NCBI GenBank assembly: GCA_004555145.1
Contig: SFJB01000010.1
Location: forward strand, 1 to 23,943
DNA length: 23,943 nucleotides
From: Bacteroidales bacterium
GTDB taxonomy: Bacteria > Bacteroidota > Bacteroidia > Bacteroidales > UBA932
Direction of reading: 5' to 3'
Shown here: positions 16,911-23,066 of the stretch, one piece after another
Layout: every line of letters starts with the position of its first letter
Numbering within the stretch: position 1 is the stretch's first letter
Translations under genes and position numbers: made by a program
The notes under the pieces: generated by a model
Databases searched by the model: none
Told to the model about the DNA's origin: nothing
What the model saw: the letters and a program-made list of their open reading frames with translations, nothing else

Positions 16911-17978
16911 TCAGTTTTGCATTAGAAATTTCTTCATGAATTCATTGAGATCGCCATCCAGAACTCCTTGGGTATCAGCGGTTTCGTAACCGGTGCGCAG
17001 GTCTTTGACCATCTTGTAGGGGTGGAGCACATAGGAGCGTATCTGCGAGCCCCACTCTATTCTCTTCTTCTGGCCCTCGAGCTCGGCCTGCTTCTCCTGA
17101 CGCTTCTTGAGTTCTATGTCATAGAGGCGGGACTTGAGGATGCGCAGTGCATTCTGCCTGTTATCCTGCTGGCTTCTGGTCTCGGTATTCTCTACGGTGA
17201 TGCCGGTAGGGATGTGCCTCACACGCACTCCAGTCTCCACCTTGTTTACGTTCTGTCCGCCGTGGCCTCCGGAACGGAAGGTATCCCACTCTATGTCGGA
17301 AGGGTTGATCTCTATGTTGATGCTGTCGTCCACGAGCGGATACACGAACACCGAGCTGAAGGTGGTCTGACGCTTGCCCTGGGCGTTGAACGGGGATATG
17401 CGCACTAGTCTGTGCACGCCTGACTCTGCCTTGAGGTAGCCGTAGGCATAGTCGCCCTCGAACTGCACGGTCGCCGACTTGATTCCGGCTTCATCCCCAT
17501 CCAGGAGCTCCGTCACAGTCATCTTGTAGCCGTTTCTCTCGCCCCAGCGCATGTACATCCTCATCAGCATCGCGCTCCAGTCGTTGGCCTCGGTGCCACC
17601 GGCTCCAGAATTGATAGTGAGCACCGCACCCAGCGAATCTCCCTCCTCTCCCAGCATATTGCGCAGCTCCAAATCCTCCACCACGCCCTGCGCATTGGCG
17701 TACGCCTGGTCCGTCTCCTCGCCCTCAGGATCCAGTTCGAGCAGCACTTCAAGGTCATCCACGGCCGTCTTCGCCGCGTCGAAGGCATTCACCCACGACT
17801 TCAGCCCGCTCACTCCCTTCAGGAACAGCTCCGCCTTCTTGGGGTCGTCCCAAAAATCCGCCGCCTGGCTCTGTTTCTCCTTAGACTCAAGCTCCTGCCT
17901 CTTTGAAGGGATGTCCAGGCAGCCTTCAAGAGTGGCCACTCTGTCCTGCAATCCCTTAATCTGATCCTGCGTAATCAT
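16911..17978 (-). CDS. prfB: Peptide chain release factor 2
   Basis: 355 residues. RF2 recognises UGA and UAA stop codons and triggers peptide release. The catalytic GGQ is at 240-242 ([18 protein letters not shown]) and the stop-codon-reading SPF at 195-197 ([20 protein letters not shown]). [18 protein letters not shown] marks domain 2. In many bacteria prfB carries an in-frame UGA near codon 25 and needs a +1 frameshift (CTT TGA C). Here the matching place (codons 19-23) reads GGC TGC CTG GAC ATC and is fully in frame, so this autoregulatory site is absent. First gene of a six-gene minus-strand operon; the ATG lies 31 bases after the -7 box. Confidence 0.97.
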   Translation of the reverse strand: MITQDQIKGLQDRVATLEGCLDIPSKRQELESKEKQSQAADFWDDPKKAELFLKGVSGLKSWVNAFDAAKTAVDDLEVLLELDPEGEETDQAYANAQGVVEDLELRNMLGEEGDSLGAVLTINSGAGGTEANDWSAMLMRMYMRWGERNGYKMTVTELLDGDEAGIKSATVQFEGDYAYGYLKAESGVHRLVRISPFNAQGKRQTTFSSVFVYPLVDDSINIEINPSDIEWDTFRSGGHGGQNVNKVETGVRVRHIPTGITVENTETRSQQDNRQNALRILKSRLYDIELKKRQEKQAELEGQKKRIEWGSQIRSYVLHPYKMVKDLRTGYETADTQGVLDGDLNEFMKKFLMQN

Positions 17979-18009
17979 CCGTTCTGAACAAAATAAACTT
18001 AATATCCTA

Positions 18010-18040
18010 CAAATTTACAAAAGTGTTTTGATTTATTCAA
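18010..18040 (-). promoter_or_regulatory. Promoter of the prfB operon
   Basis: On the minus strand: TTGA (complement of 18037-18040), a 19-base spacer, then TAAATTTG (complement of 18010-18017), which fully matches the -7 TAnnTTTG. The predicted start is near 18004, giving a leader of about 25 bases before the prfB ATG. Its -33 lies inside the spacer of the opposing murI promoter. Confidence 0.7.
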
Positions 18041-18057
18041 CGGATGAACTAATTTTG
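18027..18057 (+). promoter_or_regulatory. Promoter of murI
   Basis: TTTG at 18027-18030, a 19-base spacer and TAATTTTG at 18050-18057, both exact matches to the Bacteroidota consensus. The -7 box ends 4 bases before the murI ATG, so the transcript should begin at or next to the start codon (leaderless). It is interleaved with the prfB promoter. Confidence 0.75.
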
Positions 18058-18061
18058 CCCT

Positions 18062-18814
18062 ATGGCAAAGATTGGCGTAATGGATTCGGGCGTCGGAGGA
18101 CTGTCCGTGCTCAGGGAGATGCTAAAGCGGCTTCCCGGGGAGGACTATGTCTATTATTCCGACAATGCCTGGTGTCCGTACGGGGAGAAGAGCCCGGAGT
18201 TCATCATAGAGCGCTGCCGCAGCATCACGGATCTGATGCTGGAGCGCGGAGCGGAAGCGATGGTGCTGGCGTGCAACACTGCAACCGCAGCTGCAATCTC
18301 AAGTCTGCGCGCGGAGTACGACATCCCTTTCGTGGGTATGGAACCGGCAATAAAACCGGCAGTCCAGAGCACCAGGAGCGGAGTTGTGGGCGTGCTGGCG
18401 ACGTCAGGGACGCTCAAGGGCGCAAAATACCTGGATACGCGCGAGCGTTACGCCGAAAACGTGAAGGTGGTGGAGAATGTGGGACGAGGCTTCGTGGAAC
18501 TGGTGGAAAGCGGGACGGTCAGCGGAAAGCGGGCCGAAGAAGTGGTAAGGGCATCGCTCCAGCCGCTGCTGGACCAGGGCGCCGATACCATAGTGCTGGG
18601 GTGCACACATTACCCTTTCCTCCTCGACACCATGCGCAGCATCGCCGGACCGGGGGTGGAGTTCATAGACCCGGCGCCTGCGGTCGCCAGGCACCTGGAA
18701 GAAGTGCTTGAGAAAAACGGGAAATGCGCCCGCAACACCACGCCCGGAACCGTGGAGCTGCTCGCTTCGGACGACGACACGGCACTGCGTCGCACCTTTC
18801 AGCTTATATACTGA
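18062..18814 (+). CDS. murI: Glutamate racemase
   Basis: 250 residues. It makes D-glutamate for the peptidoglycan stem peptide. The cofactor-independent two-base site is intact: Cys71 in LACNTATAAAI and Cys181 in LGCTHYPFL, with Asp8-Ser9 in IGVMDSGVGGLSVL and the YYSDNAWCPYGEKS loop. The C-terminus is ordinary (EFIDPAPAVARHL). It is divergent from prfB with a very close promoter, so the message is probably leaderless. The start at 18062 is the only ATG that keeps the N-terminal MAKIGVMDSG strand. It converges on the SDR gene, whose stop lies 3 bases beyond its own, with no terminator hairpin between. Confidence 0.95.
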   Translation: MAKIGVMDSGVGGLSVLREMLKRLPGEDYVYYSDNAWCPYGEKSPEFIIERCRSITDLMLERGAEAMVLACNTATAAAISSLRAEYDIPFVGMEPAIKPAVQSTRSGVVGVLATSGTLKGAKYLDTRERYAENVKVVENVGRGFVELVESGTVSGKRAEEVVRASLQPLLDQGADTIVLGCTHYPFLLDTMRSIAGPGVEFIDPAPAVARHLEEVLEKNGKCARNTTPGTVELLASDDDTALRRTFQLIY

Positions 18815-18817
18815 TTG

Positions 18818-19600
18818 TCAATTTTTTACCTTCCTTGAGATAAATGCACTCAGTGCAGGGATGAAGCGCTTGGCATAGGCTGCCACCAGCTCTATGCCGC
18901 CTACCAGTTTCTCTCTCTTCCCGCGAATTATCGCCTTCGCGATGATGCGGCCGGCTTTGCTGGCGCTGATACCCTTTTCCTGACCGCTGTCCAGCACACC
19001 GTGGGCTTTCCCTCCGGCTTCAAGTGCCGAGAAGGAGATGTTCGTGCGCACGCGACCCGGGATTATGACCGTGGTGCGTATGCCCCTGTCGTGGTACTCG
19101 GCTGCAATGGTCTCATAGAAGCGCTGGATTGCCCCCTTGGCGCTGCTGTATGCGCAACGCTGCCTGCTGCCGAAAAGCCCTGCAATGCTGGAAGTGCAGG
19201 CAAGGGTGCCTCCCCGGCCGCTGCTGAGCATACGCGAAAGCACCGCCTTGGTGAGTATCACCGGAGAGAAGAAGTCCACCTCCATCACCTTGCGTATCAA
19301 TGAGATATCCGCTTCATCCGTATCGCAGCGCTGGCTGATTCCCGCGTTGCAGAAGAATATGTCCAGACCCTGGAATGCATCCCAGGCCCGGGCAGCCATT
19401 TCTTCGAGCACCTCCGTGTCGGCGAGGTCGAAGGCTAGTATGCACGTCGCAGCTGCGCCTGCCTCGGAGCAGCGTCCGGCAACCCTCTCCAACTCGGACA
19501 TACGCCTGCCGGAGAGCACCAGGGAAGCCCCGAGCCTCGCGAACTCGACAGCGGTCTCCTCCCCTATTCCGGAACTTGCACCTGTAATCCAGACTCTCAT
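18818..19600 (-). CDS. Short-chain dehydrogenase/reductase (SDR), classical type
   Basis: 260 residues. Rossmann fold: cofactor loop TGASSGIG at 6-13, GRR at 31-33 (Arg after strand 2 suggests NADP preference), NAG at 85-87, and catalytic Ser138, Tyr151 and Lys155 in the YSSAK block. The usual active-site Asn of helix 4 is replaced by Asp109 (MEVDFFSP). A C-terminal region with a basic amphipathic end (LVAAYAKRFIPALSAFISRKVKN) resembles DHRS7-like, membrane-associated SDRs. Substrate unknown. It is 31 bases downstream of the VOC gene and almost certainly cotranscribed with it. Confidence 0.9.
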   Translation of the reverse strand: MRVWITGASSGIGEETAVEFARLGASLVLSGRRMSELERVAGRCSEAGAAATCILAFDLADTEVLEEMAARAWDAFQGLDIFFCNAGISQRCDTDEADISLIRKVMEVDFFSPVILTKAVLSRMLSSGRGGTLACTSSIAGLFGSRQRCAYSSAKGAIQRFYETIAAEYHDRGIRTTVIIPGRVRTNISFSALEAGGKAHGVLDSGQEKGISASKAGRIIAKAIIRGKREKLVGGIELVAAYAKRFIPALSAFISRKVKN

Positions 19601-19631
19601 GGCCTCATTCGCTCTCCTGGTCCACCTGCAA

Positions 19632-20702
19632 TCAATCGAACTTGACCCTGAACAGGCCCATCAGTCTCAACAGGAACTTCGGGAAAGGCTTCTCGCGCGG
19701 ACGCGAAAGCATATCTATGTAGATGTGAGGACGCTTGAGCACCGTGAGCTTGTGGGCCTCCACAAGTTCGATGAGAGTGCCGTCCGGGTCCTCCACGTAG
19801 GTAAAGTGCCCGCTCGCCTCGCCCATATCGAAGCGCTCCCCGTTAGGGCAGCTGTCCACGGTGAACGGATATCCCGCCGCCACGCACGCTTTCTCCAGCT
19901 CGCGCATATTGGTGACATCGAAGCATATCTGTATGAAGCCGGGGTCGCCCCAGAACCTGCCCTCGAAAAGCTTTTTAGGTTCGCGGTCCAAGGCCTGCAC
20001 CAGCTCAATCGAGCTGTGTCCGTACAGGGCTGCGAGGGCTCCCTTGCGCTCCTGCTTGTGGGTGATGAGCACCCTGCGGAAGCGTCCCTGCCCGCCCGGC
20101 ATGCCGGCAAGGTCCTCGAAACTGCCGCTCTTGTCGTAAACGAGGGTATCGTAGCCCAGAACGTCACGGTACAGCGGGAGCACGCGGTCGATGTCAGTGG
20201 ATCCTATCATCGCGCCCACTATGCCACCGTTGAGCTTGTGGTCTTCAATGAAAATGGATTTGTCCTCCACCGCCTGGAACCAGTTTCCCCAAGGGTCCTG
20301 CACCAGGAAGCAGGCAGTGCCGTCGGGAAGGCTTGACAGAGCCCCGACCTTGTCGTATTTGAGCGACAACTGCTTGCGGAACGCGGCCGCATCGCGGGTC
20401 TTTATCTTTGCGGTGAACACACCCAGATCGCCGGCGCTAACCGGGAATGAGGCAGGCACAGGCTTGCGCTGGGAATATTGCCAGATTTCGAATCCGCCGC
20501 CACCTTGAAGGTTGATGGCGATGCACGCATGGCGCTTCTGCGCCTTTCCCCCAGTGTAGGGGAGCATCCTCTCGGCGACAGTGTCGTCTTCGAGGGCGCG
20601 CACGTCCATACCGAACATTTCTATATACCACTTCCAGGCTTCCCTGAAATTTTCGACACCCACGCCAATCTGCTGGATGCCGGACACCAAATAATTCTCC
20701 AT
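19632..20702 (-). CDS. VOC-superfamily (glyoxalase/dioxygenase-fold) protein with two modules
   Basis: 356 residues. Two vicinal-oxygen-chelate units: residues about 6-150 (IQQIGVGVENFREAWKWYIE to FLVQDPWGNWFQAVED) and about 160-320 (GAMIGSTDIDRVLPLYRDVLG to FTYVEDPDGTLIELVEAHKL). The closing strands DPWGNWFQ and DPDGTLIELVE are where the last metal ligand (Glu or equivalent) normally sits; in unit 1 that place is Gln rather than Glu, so only one site may bind metal. A basic tail (SRPREKPFPKFLLRLMGLFRVKFD) follows. VOC proteins include glyoxalases, extradiol dioxygenases and methylmalonyl-CoA epimerases; none fits clearly. It precedes an SDR gene, suggesting a two-step small-molecule modification. 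It has a good promoter with a 5' stem-loop. Confidence 0.82.
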   Translation of the reverse strand: MENYLVSGIQQIGVGVENFREAWKWYIEMFGMDVRALEDDTVAERMLPYTGGKAQKRHACIAINLQGGGGFEIWQYSQRKPVPASFPVSAGDLGVFTAKIKTRDAAAFRKQLSLKYDKVGALSSLPDGTACFLVQDPWGNWFQAVEDKSIFIEDHKLNGGIVGAMIGSTDIDRVLPLYRDVLGYDTLVYDKSGSFEDLAGMPGGQGRFRRVLITHKQERKGALAALYGHSSIELVQALDREPKKLFEGRFWGDPGFIQICFDVTNMRELEKACVAAGYPFTVDSCPNGERFDMGEASGHFTYVEDPDGTLIELVEAHKLTVLKRPHIYIDMLSRPREKPFPKFLLRLMGLFRVKFD

Positions 20703-20713
20703 AATCGTGATGT

Positions 20714-20755
20714 GTGCCGGTCGAGTTACATTTGCACCCTAAAGACAACCGGCAC
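20714..20755 (-). promoter_or_regulatory. 5'-leader stem-loop of the VOC/SDR operon
   Basis: On the minus strand GTGCCGGT (20755-20748) pairs with ACCGGCAC (20721-20714) around a 26-base loop. The stem begins almost exactly at the predicted transcription start and ends 11 bases before the ATG, so nearly the whole leader is one hairpin. It may stabilise the 5' end or act in regulation. Confidence 0.5.
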
Positions 20756-20756
20756 G

Positions 20757-20787
20757 CAAAATTAACAATCGTATTCCAAAAATCAAA
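20757..20787 (-). promoter_or_regulatory. Promoter of the VOC/SDR operon
   Basis: On the minus strand TTTG (complement of 20784-20787), a 19-base spacer and TAATTTTG (complement of 20757-20764) match the Bacteroidota -33/-7 consensus exactly. Predicted start near 20752, about 50 bases before the ATG at 20702. Confidence 0.75.
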
Positions 20788-20824
20788 TTGCATTTTGCTT
20801 AATATGGGTATGAATTGCAGTCCC

Positions 20825-20882
20825 GTCCCGCAGATGGGGATGACCATAAAGCCTTTTGTTCATCCCCTTCGGGACATTTTTT
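20825..20882 (+). terminator. Terminator-like hairpin with T-run and no plus-strand gene before it
   Basis: Outer stem GTCCCG (20825-20830) with CGGGAC (20870-20875), inner stem GGGGATGA (20836-20843) with TCATCCCC (20860-20867), then ATTTTTT (20876-20882). This is a well-formed intrinsic terminator on the plus strand, yet the nearest plus-strand gene, murI, ends 2 kb upstream behind two minus-strand genes. It could end a small RNA starting in 20760-20820, or be the relic of a lost gene or mobile element. Confidence 0.55.
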
Positions 20883-21024
20883 GACACCCGCATCGCCCTG
20901 CCTGCACCGTGGGAGCAGAACTGGAACGAATCCGGGTTGCCACAAATTTGCAACTCTTATGAAAAACAGGAGAAAGTTTATACCGATTTGCGCTTTGCAA
21001 ATCGCGAAATCAAACTCAAATATT
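20883..21024. other. Gene-free stretch between the VOC gene and the small membrane ORF; contains one hairpin
   Basis: From 20703 to 21032 I see no convincing gene. Besides the promoter and hairpins listed separately, CGATTTGC (20984-20991) pairs with GCAAATCG (20997-21004) around GCTTT. Short plus-strand frames exist here but have atypical composition and no ribosome binding site. The AT content rises noticeably from about 20940 on. Confidence 0.5.
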
Positions 21025-21077
21025 ATCGAAAACTATGAAAAAGTCACTCCGATTTTGATTTTTTCATAGTTTTTGAT
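21025..21077. repeat. Long imperfect inverted repeat / hairpin (22-bp stem)
   Basis: 21025-21046 pairs with 21056-21077 around a 9-base loop. The 14-base core AAAACTATGAAAAA / TTTTTCATAGTTTT is perfect and is extended on both sides with G-T wobbles. It overlaps the last 15 codons of the small membrane ORF, which is odd for a real coding end. It may be a terminator-like or REP-like element. Confidence 0.65.
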
Positions 21078-21290
21078 TGATTTTGGTCTCAGATAATTCA
21101 TTTTGCGATGAAAAGGAAAATCAGTACCAGACGCAAAAAGTAGACTGTATGTCCAAAACACACCGCTAAACATATATGCTTTGATTGGATATGATGTCCA
21201 CGAAAACAGCGAAACAAGACCCTGGATAGCAATGCCTGCGAAAAATGATACACCTACGAGTATGAGATAGTATGTCGAACTCTCTTTCAT
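21033..21290 (-). CDS. Small two-helix membrane protein, hypothetical, possibly chimeric
   Basis: 85 residues from the ATG at 21290. Two hydrophobic segments are visible (about 8-30, YYLILVGVSFFAGIAIQGLVSLF, and about 36-54, KAYMFSGVFWTYSLLFASG), then a basic tail. I do not recognise a family. The gene follows the DUF4143 ATPase on the same strand by 52 bases. Two facts cast doubt on it as a native gene. Its codons from TYSLLFASGT come from a 26-base repeat that also occurs at 22823, where it is not coding in this frame, and its last 15 codons are part of a long hairpin. It may be a truncated gene fused to repeat sequence. Codon use is more AT-rich than that of its neighbours. Confidence 0.4.
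   Translation of the reverse strand: MKESSTYYLILVGVSFFAGIAIQGLVSLFSWTSYPIKAYMFSGVFWTYSLLFASGTDFPFHRKMNYLRPKSIKNYEKIKIGVTFS
21124..21149. repeat. Left copy of 26-base direct repeat flanking the ATPase
   Basis: GTACCAGACGCAAAA followed by AGTAGACTGTA. It is identical at 25 of 26 positions to 22823-22848 (A instead of G at position 7) and in the same orientation. The pair brackets a segment of about 1.7 kb holding the ATPase gene and its promoter repeats. Confidence 0.85.
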
Positions 21291-21342
21291 TATCAAAAAA
21301 TAGTCTAAACCTTACAAAATATCACTAATTGAAGCTTTCTGA

Positions 21343-22680
21343 TCACAGGAACATTGTGAGCATGACTGGAAGAAGGAGTGTCTGTTCATCCTTGCGCAGG
21401 TCCTTGGAATAGATGAGGTACCTGTCGCTTACCCTGTCTGAGTACTTCCTGCAGAACTCGTCAAGCGATTTGTGGGTTTTGTACCCGGACGACTTGACCT
21501 CCACGGGGCGGAGCTTGCTTCCCTTCGAGAGTAGGAAATCGACTTCGTAACTATGGTTTGATGTCTCCGACCTCCAGGTATGATAAAAGAGTTTGTGACC
21601 AGATGCGACCAGCATCTGGGCCACAATGTTCTCATAGACATAACCAAGGTCAACTGAAAGCTTGTCGCTCAGAAGTTTCCCGTAAATCTCGTTGTCCGAG
21701 AAATCATTGTCCCAGAAGGCAAGGGTGATGAACAGCCCCGTATCTCCCATATACAGTTTGTATTGTCCATAATCGGTATGTGACGGCAGTCCCACCTCCG
21801 GATTGTCCGAATGATGTGCGAAGTTTACGGTAAGGCTGTCCTCCATGTCCCTCAGGAACTCATCCACGGTTTCACTCGGATACCCCCTTCCGATGATGCT
21901 GCTCTGTTGGAAACGGGACGTGTTTTTGCTCAGTTGGGCAGGGATGGCGCTGAACAGCTTGGAAATCTTGCCTGAAGGGTCAATCTTTAGGAAGTCGTCA
22001 ATATAGATGTCGATGATCTCCCGCTTCTTCTTGTCCACGTCCGCCAGATTGAGTGTGTCCAGATATGTGCTTACCGCCTGTGGCATCCCTCCGACGAGCA
22101 TATAGAGCCTGAAGTCCCTGAGCAGTTTGCGCGTCAGGGCGTCACCGAAAGGTCGCCTCGCTTCGAAGGACTCCCTGAGCAGGGACACGGTAACCTCATC
22201 CCCAAGGGCCCAGCGAAACTCCTCATAATCCATCGGATACATAGTTATGCGCGTCTCCTCGCTCGGGATGACGATATTATCCGTGTTCTTCTTTATAGAG
22301 AGCAGGGAACCGGTCTCTATGTAGTCATATCTGTGGTCCTTCACAAGGTACTTGATCGCCTCCCGAGCCTTCGGGCATTTCTGAACCTCATCAAAGATGA
22401 TGACGGACTGACGTTCATAGAGCTTGACGCCATAGATGAACTGTAGCCTCGTGAAGAAGTCATTCCGGTCGGAAATGACGTTCACTGCCTCCCAGAGTGC
22501 GGTCGGAGCATCCGCGAAGTCGACAAGAATATAACTGCGGTATTCCCTCTTTGCGAATTCCTCCACCAGAGTGGACTTCCCGACACGGCGTGCACCCTTG
22601 ACCAGGAGTGCAGTGGAACCGTTCCTGGTTCGCTTCCATTCAAGCATCCTGTCATATAGTTTCCTTCTGAATACTCTCAT
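21343..22680 (-). CDS. AAA-family ATPase with C-terminal DUF4143 domain
   Basis: 445 residues from the ATG at 22680, which follows GGGGAAA; a TTG at 22689 would add three. An AAA_14-type ATPase core holds Walker A (GARRVGKST, about residues 29-37) and Walker B (SVIIFDEVQKCP, Asp/Glu at about 97-98), with the sensor-like TGSLLSIKK and the family strand MYPMDYEEFRWALG. The C-terminal DUF4143 part contains GRGYPSETVDEFLRDMEDS, KLYMGDTGLF and the nuclease-like YEVDFLLSKGSKLRPVEVKSSG (E-x-D...E-V-K, as in PD-(D/E)xK folds). Such proteins occur in many copies in anaerobic Bacteroidota; their role is unknown, with defence or DNA transactions suggested. Flanking direct repeats and upstream iterated repeats point to a separate, possibly mobile, unit. 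No partner gene is obvious apart from the small membrane ORF downstream. Confidence 0.9.
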   Translation of the reverse strand: MRVFRRKLYDRMLEWKRTRNGSTALLVKGARRVGKSTLVEEFAKREYRSYILVDFADAPTALWEAVNVISDRNDFFTRLQFIYGVKLYERQSVIIFDEVQKCPKAREAIKYLVKDHRYDYIETGSLLSIKKNTDNIVIPSEETRITMYPMDYEEFRWALGDEVTVSLLRESFEARRPFGDALTRKLLRDFRLYMLVGGMPQAVSTYLDTLNLADVDKKKREIIDIYIDDFLKIDPSGKISKLFSAIPAQLSKNTSRFQQSSIIGRGYPSETVDEFLRDMEDSLTVNFAHHSDNPEVGLPSHTDYGQYKLYMGDTGLFITLAFWDNDFSDNEIYGKLLSDKLSVDLGYVYENIVAQMLVASGHKLFYHTWRSETSNHSYEVDFLLSKGSKLRPVEVKSSGYKTHKSLDEFCRKYSDRVSDRYLIYSKDLRKDEQTLLLPVMLTMFL

Positions 22681-22710
22681 TTTCCCCAATTTTTCTAAAG
22701 TTCAGCATCG

Positions 22711-22745
22711 CAAATATAGGCAAAATATGCAGAATCCCCATTTTT
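22711..22745 (-). promoter_or_regulatory. Promoter of the DUF4143 ATPase
   Basis: Complement of 22711-22718 reads TATATTTG, a full -7 match, 30 bases before the ATG. At the expected -33 distance (about 22738-22741) there is no TTTG but the first of three iterated repeats, so a protein bound to the repeats probably controls this promoter. Confidence 0.5.
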
Positions 22746-22812
22746 ATTTCAGGAAATATATGCAAAATCCCCATTTTTTGAAACCTGCATTCTATGCAGA
22801 ATCCCCGTTTTT
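22726..22812. repeat. Three iterated 20-base direct repeats upstream of the ATPase
   Basis: Copies at 22726-22745 (TATGCAGAATCCCCATTTTT), 22759-22778 (A for G at position 7) and 22793-22812 (G for A at position 15). Starts are 33 and 34 bases apart, about three helical turns. A degenerate fragment CCCCAATTTTT at 22684-22694 overlaps the ribosome binding region. Even spacing and sequence conservation suggest a cooperative protein-binding array. Confidence 0.85.
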
Positions 22813-22822
22813 TTCGCCTTTT

Positions 22823-22848
22823 GTACCAAACGCAAAAAGTAGACTGTA
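22823..22848. repeat. Right copy of 26-base direct repeat flanking the ATPase
   Basis: GTACCAAACGCAAAA followed by AGTAGACTGTA; 25 of 26 positions equal the copy at 21124-21149, same orientation. It lies 11 bases beyond the last iterated repeat, so the two repeats enclose exactly the ATPase plus its control region. Confidence 0.85.
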
Positions 22849-22920
22849 ATTTCTGCGGAAACATTCCCGCAAAAGAAGCAATACCTTTCTTTACTGCCAC
22901 ATTTTTGCGGTAATTATCCT

Positions 22921-22928
22921 TATCTTCG
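22921..22928 (+). promoter_or_regulatory. Possible -7 box upstream of the exonuclease leader ORFs
   Basis: TATCTTCG is one mismatch from TAnnTTTG and is followed by CACCG, a common context for transcription starts in this phylum. TTTG occurs at 22904-22907 but only 13 bases away, so the -33 is poor. Confidence 0.35.
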
Positions 22929-22957
22929 CACCGTGAAACAATAAAGACGACGCAATC

Positions 22958-23029
22958 ATGGCAAAGAATATGGTTGGTGCACAGGAGAGTGGATGCTGCA
23001 TACGCTTTAGCTTAACAGTGTCCTGCTGA
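22958..23029 (+). CDS. Possible 23-residue leader peptide
   Basis: ATG at 22958 to TGA at 23027, starting MAKNMVGAQESG and ending SLTVSC, with a Cys-Cys pair in the middle. It lies directly downstream of a plausible promoter and 33 bases before the exonuclease start. No Shine-Dalgarno is visible. A tiny Cys-containing ORF in a leader could be regulatory, or chance. Confidence 0.35.
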   Translation: MAKNMVGAQESGCCIRFSLTVSC

Positions 23030-23039
23030 GAGAGCTGAA

Positions 23040-23066
23040 ATGAGCAGGATATACGGGAAGAAATGA
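23040..23066 (+). CDS. Possible 8-codon upstream ORF overlapping the exonuclease start
   Basis: MSRIYGKK then TGA. The stop overlaps the exonuclease ATG as ATGA at 23063-23066, so ribosomes ending here could restart on the exonuclease. It is preceded by GAGAGAGCTGAA. Confidence 0.3.
   Translation: MSRIYGKK

Noticed and set aside
17890..17978. Programmed frameshift site in prfB
   Set aside because: No in-frame TGA; the frame is continuous from ATG 17978 through the GGQ motif.
19137..20336. A 399-codon plus-strand open frame opposite the VOC and SDR genes
   Set aside because: It runs antisense through two genes with clear family motifs; its translation has no recognisable domain and is typical of GC-rich shadow frames.
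22726..22812. CRISPR-like array
   Set aside because: Only three units with 13-14 base gaps, no cas genes and spacers too short and AT-rich.
22652..22900. An 82-codon minus-strand frame upstream of the ATPase
   Set aside because: It is made largely of the iterated 20-base repeats (MGILHI units) and overlaps the ATPase start; more likely a control region than a protein.
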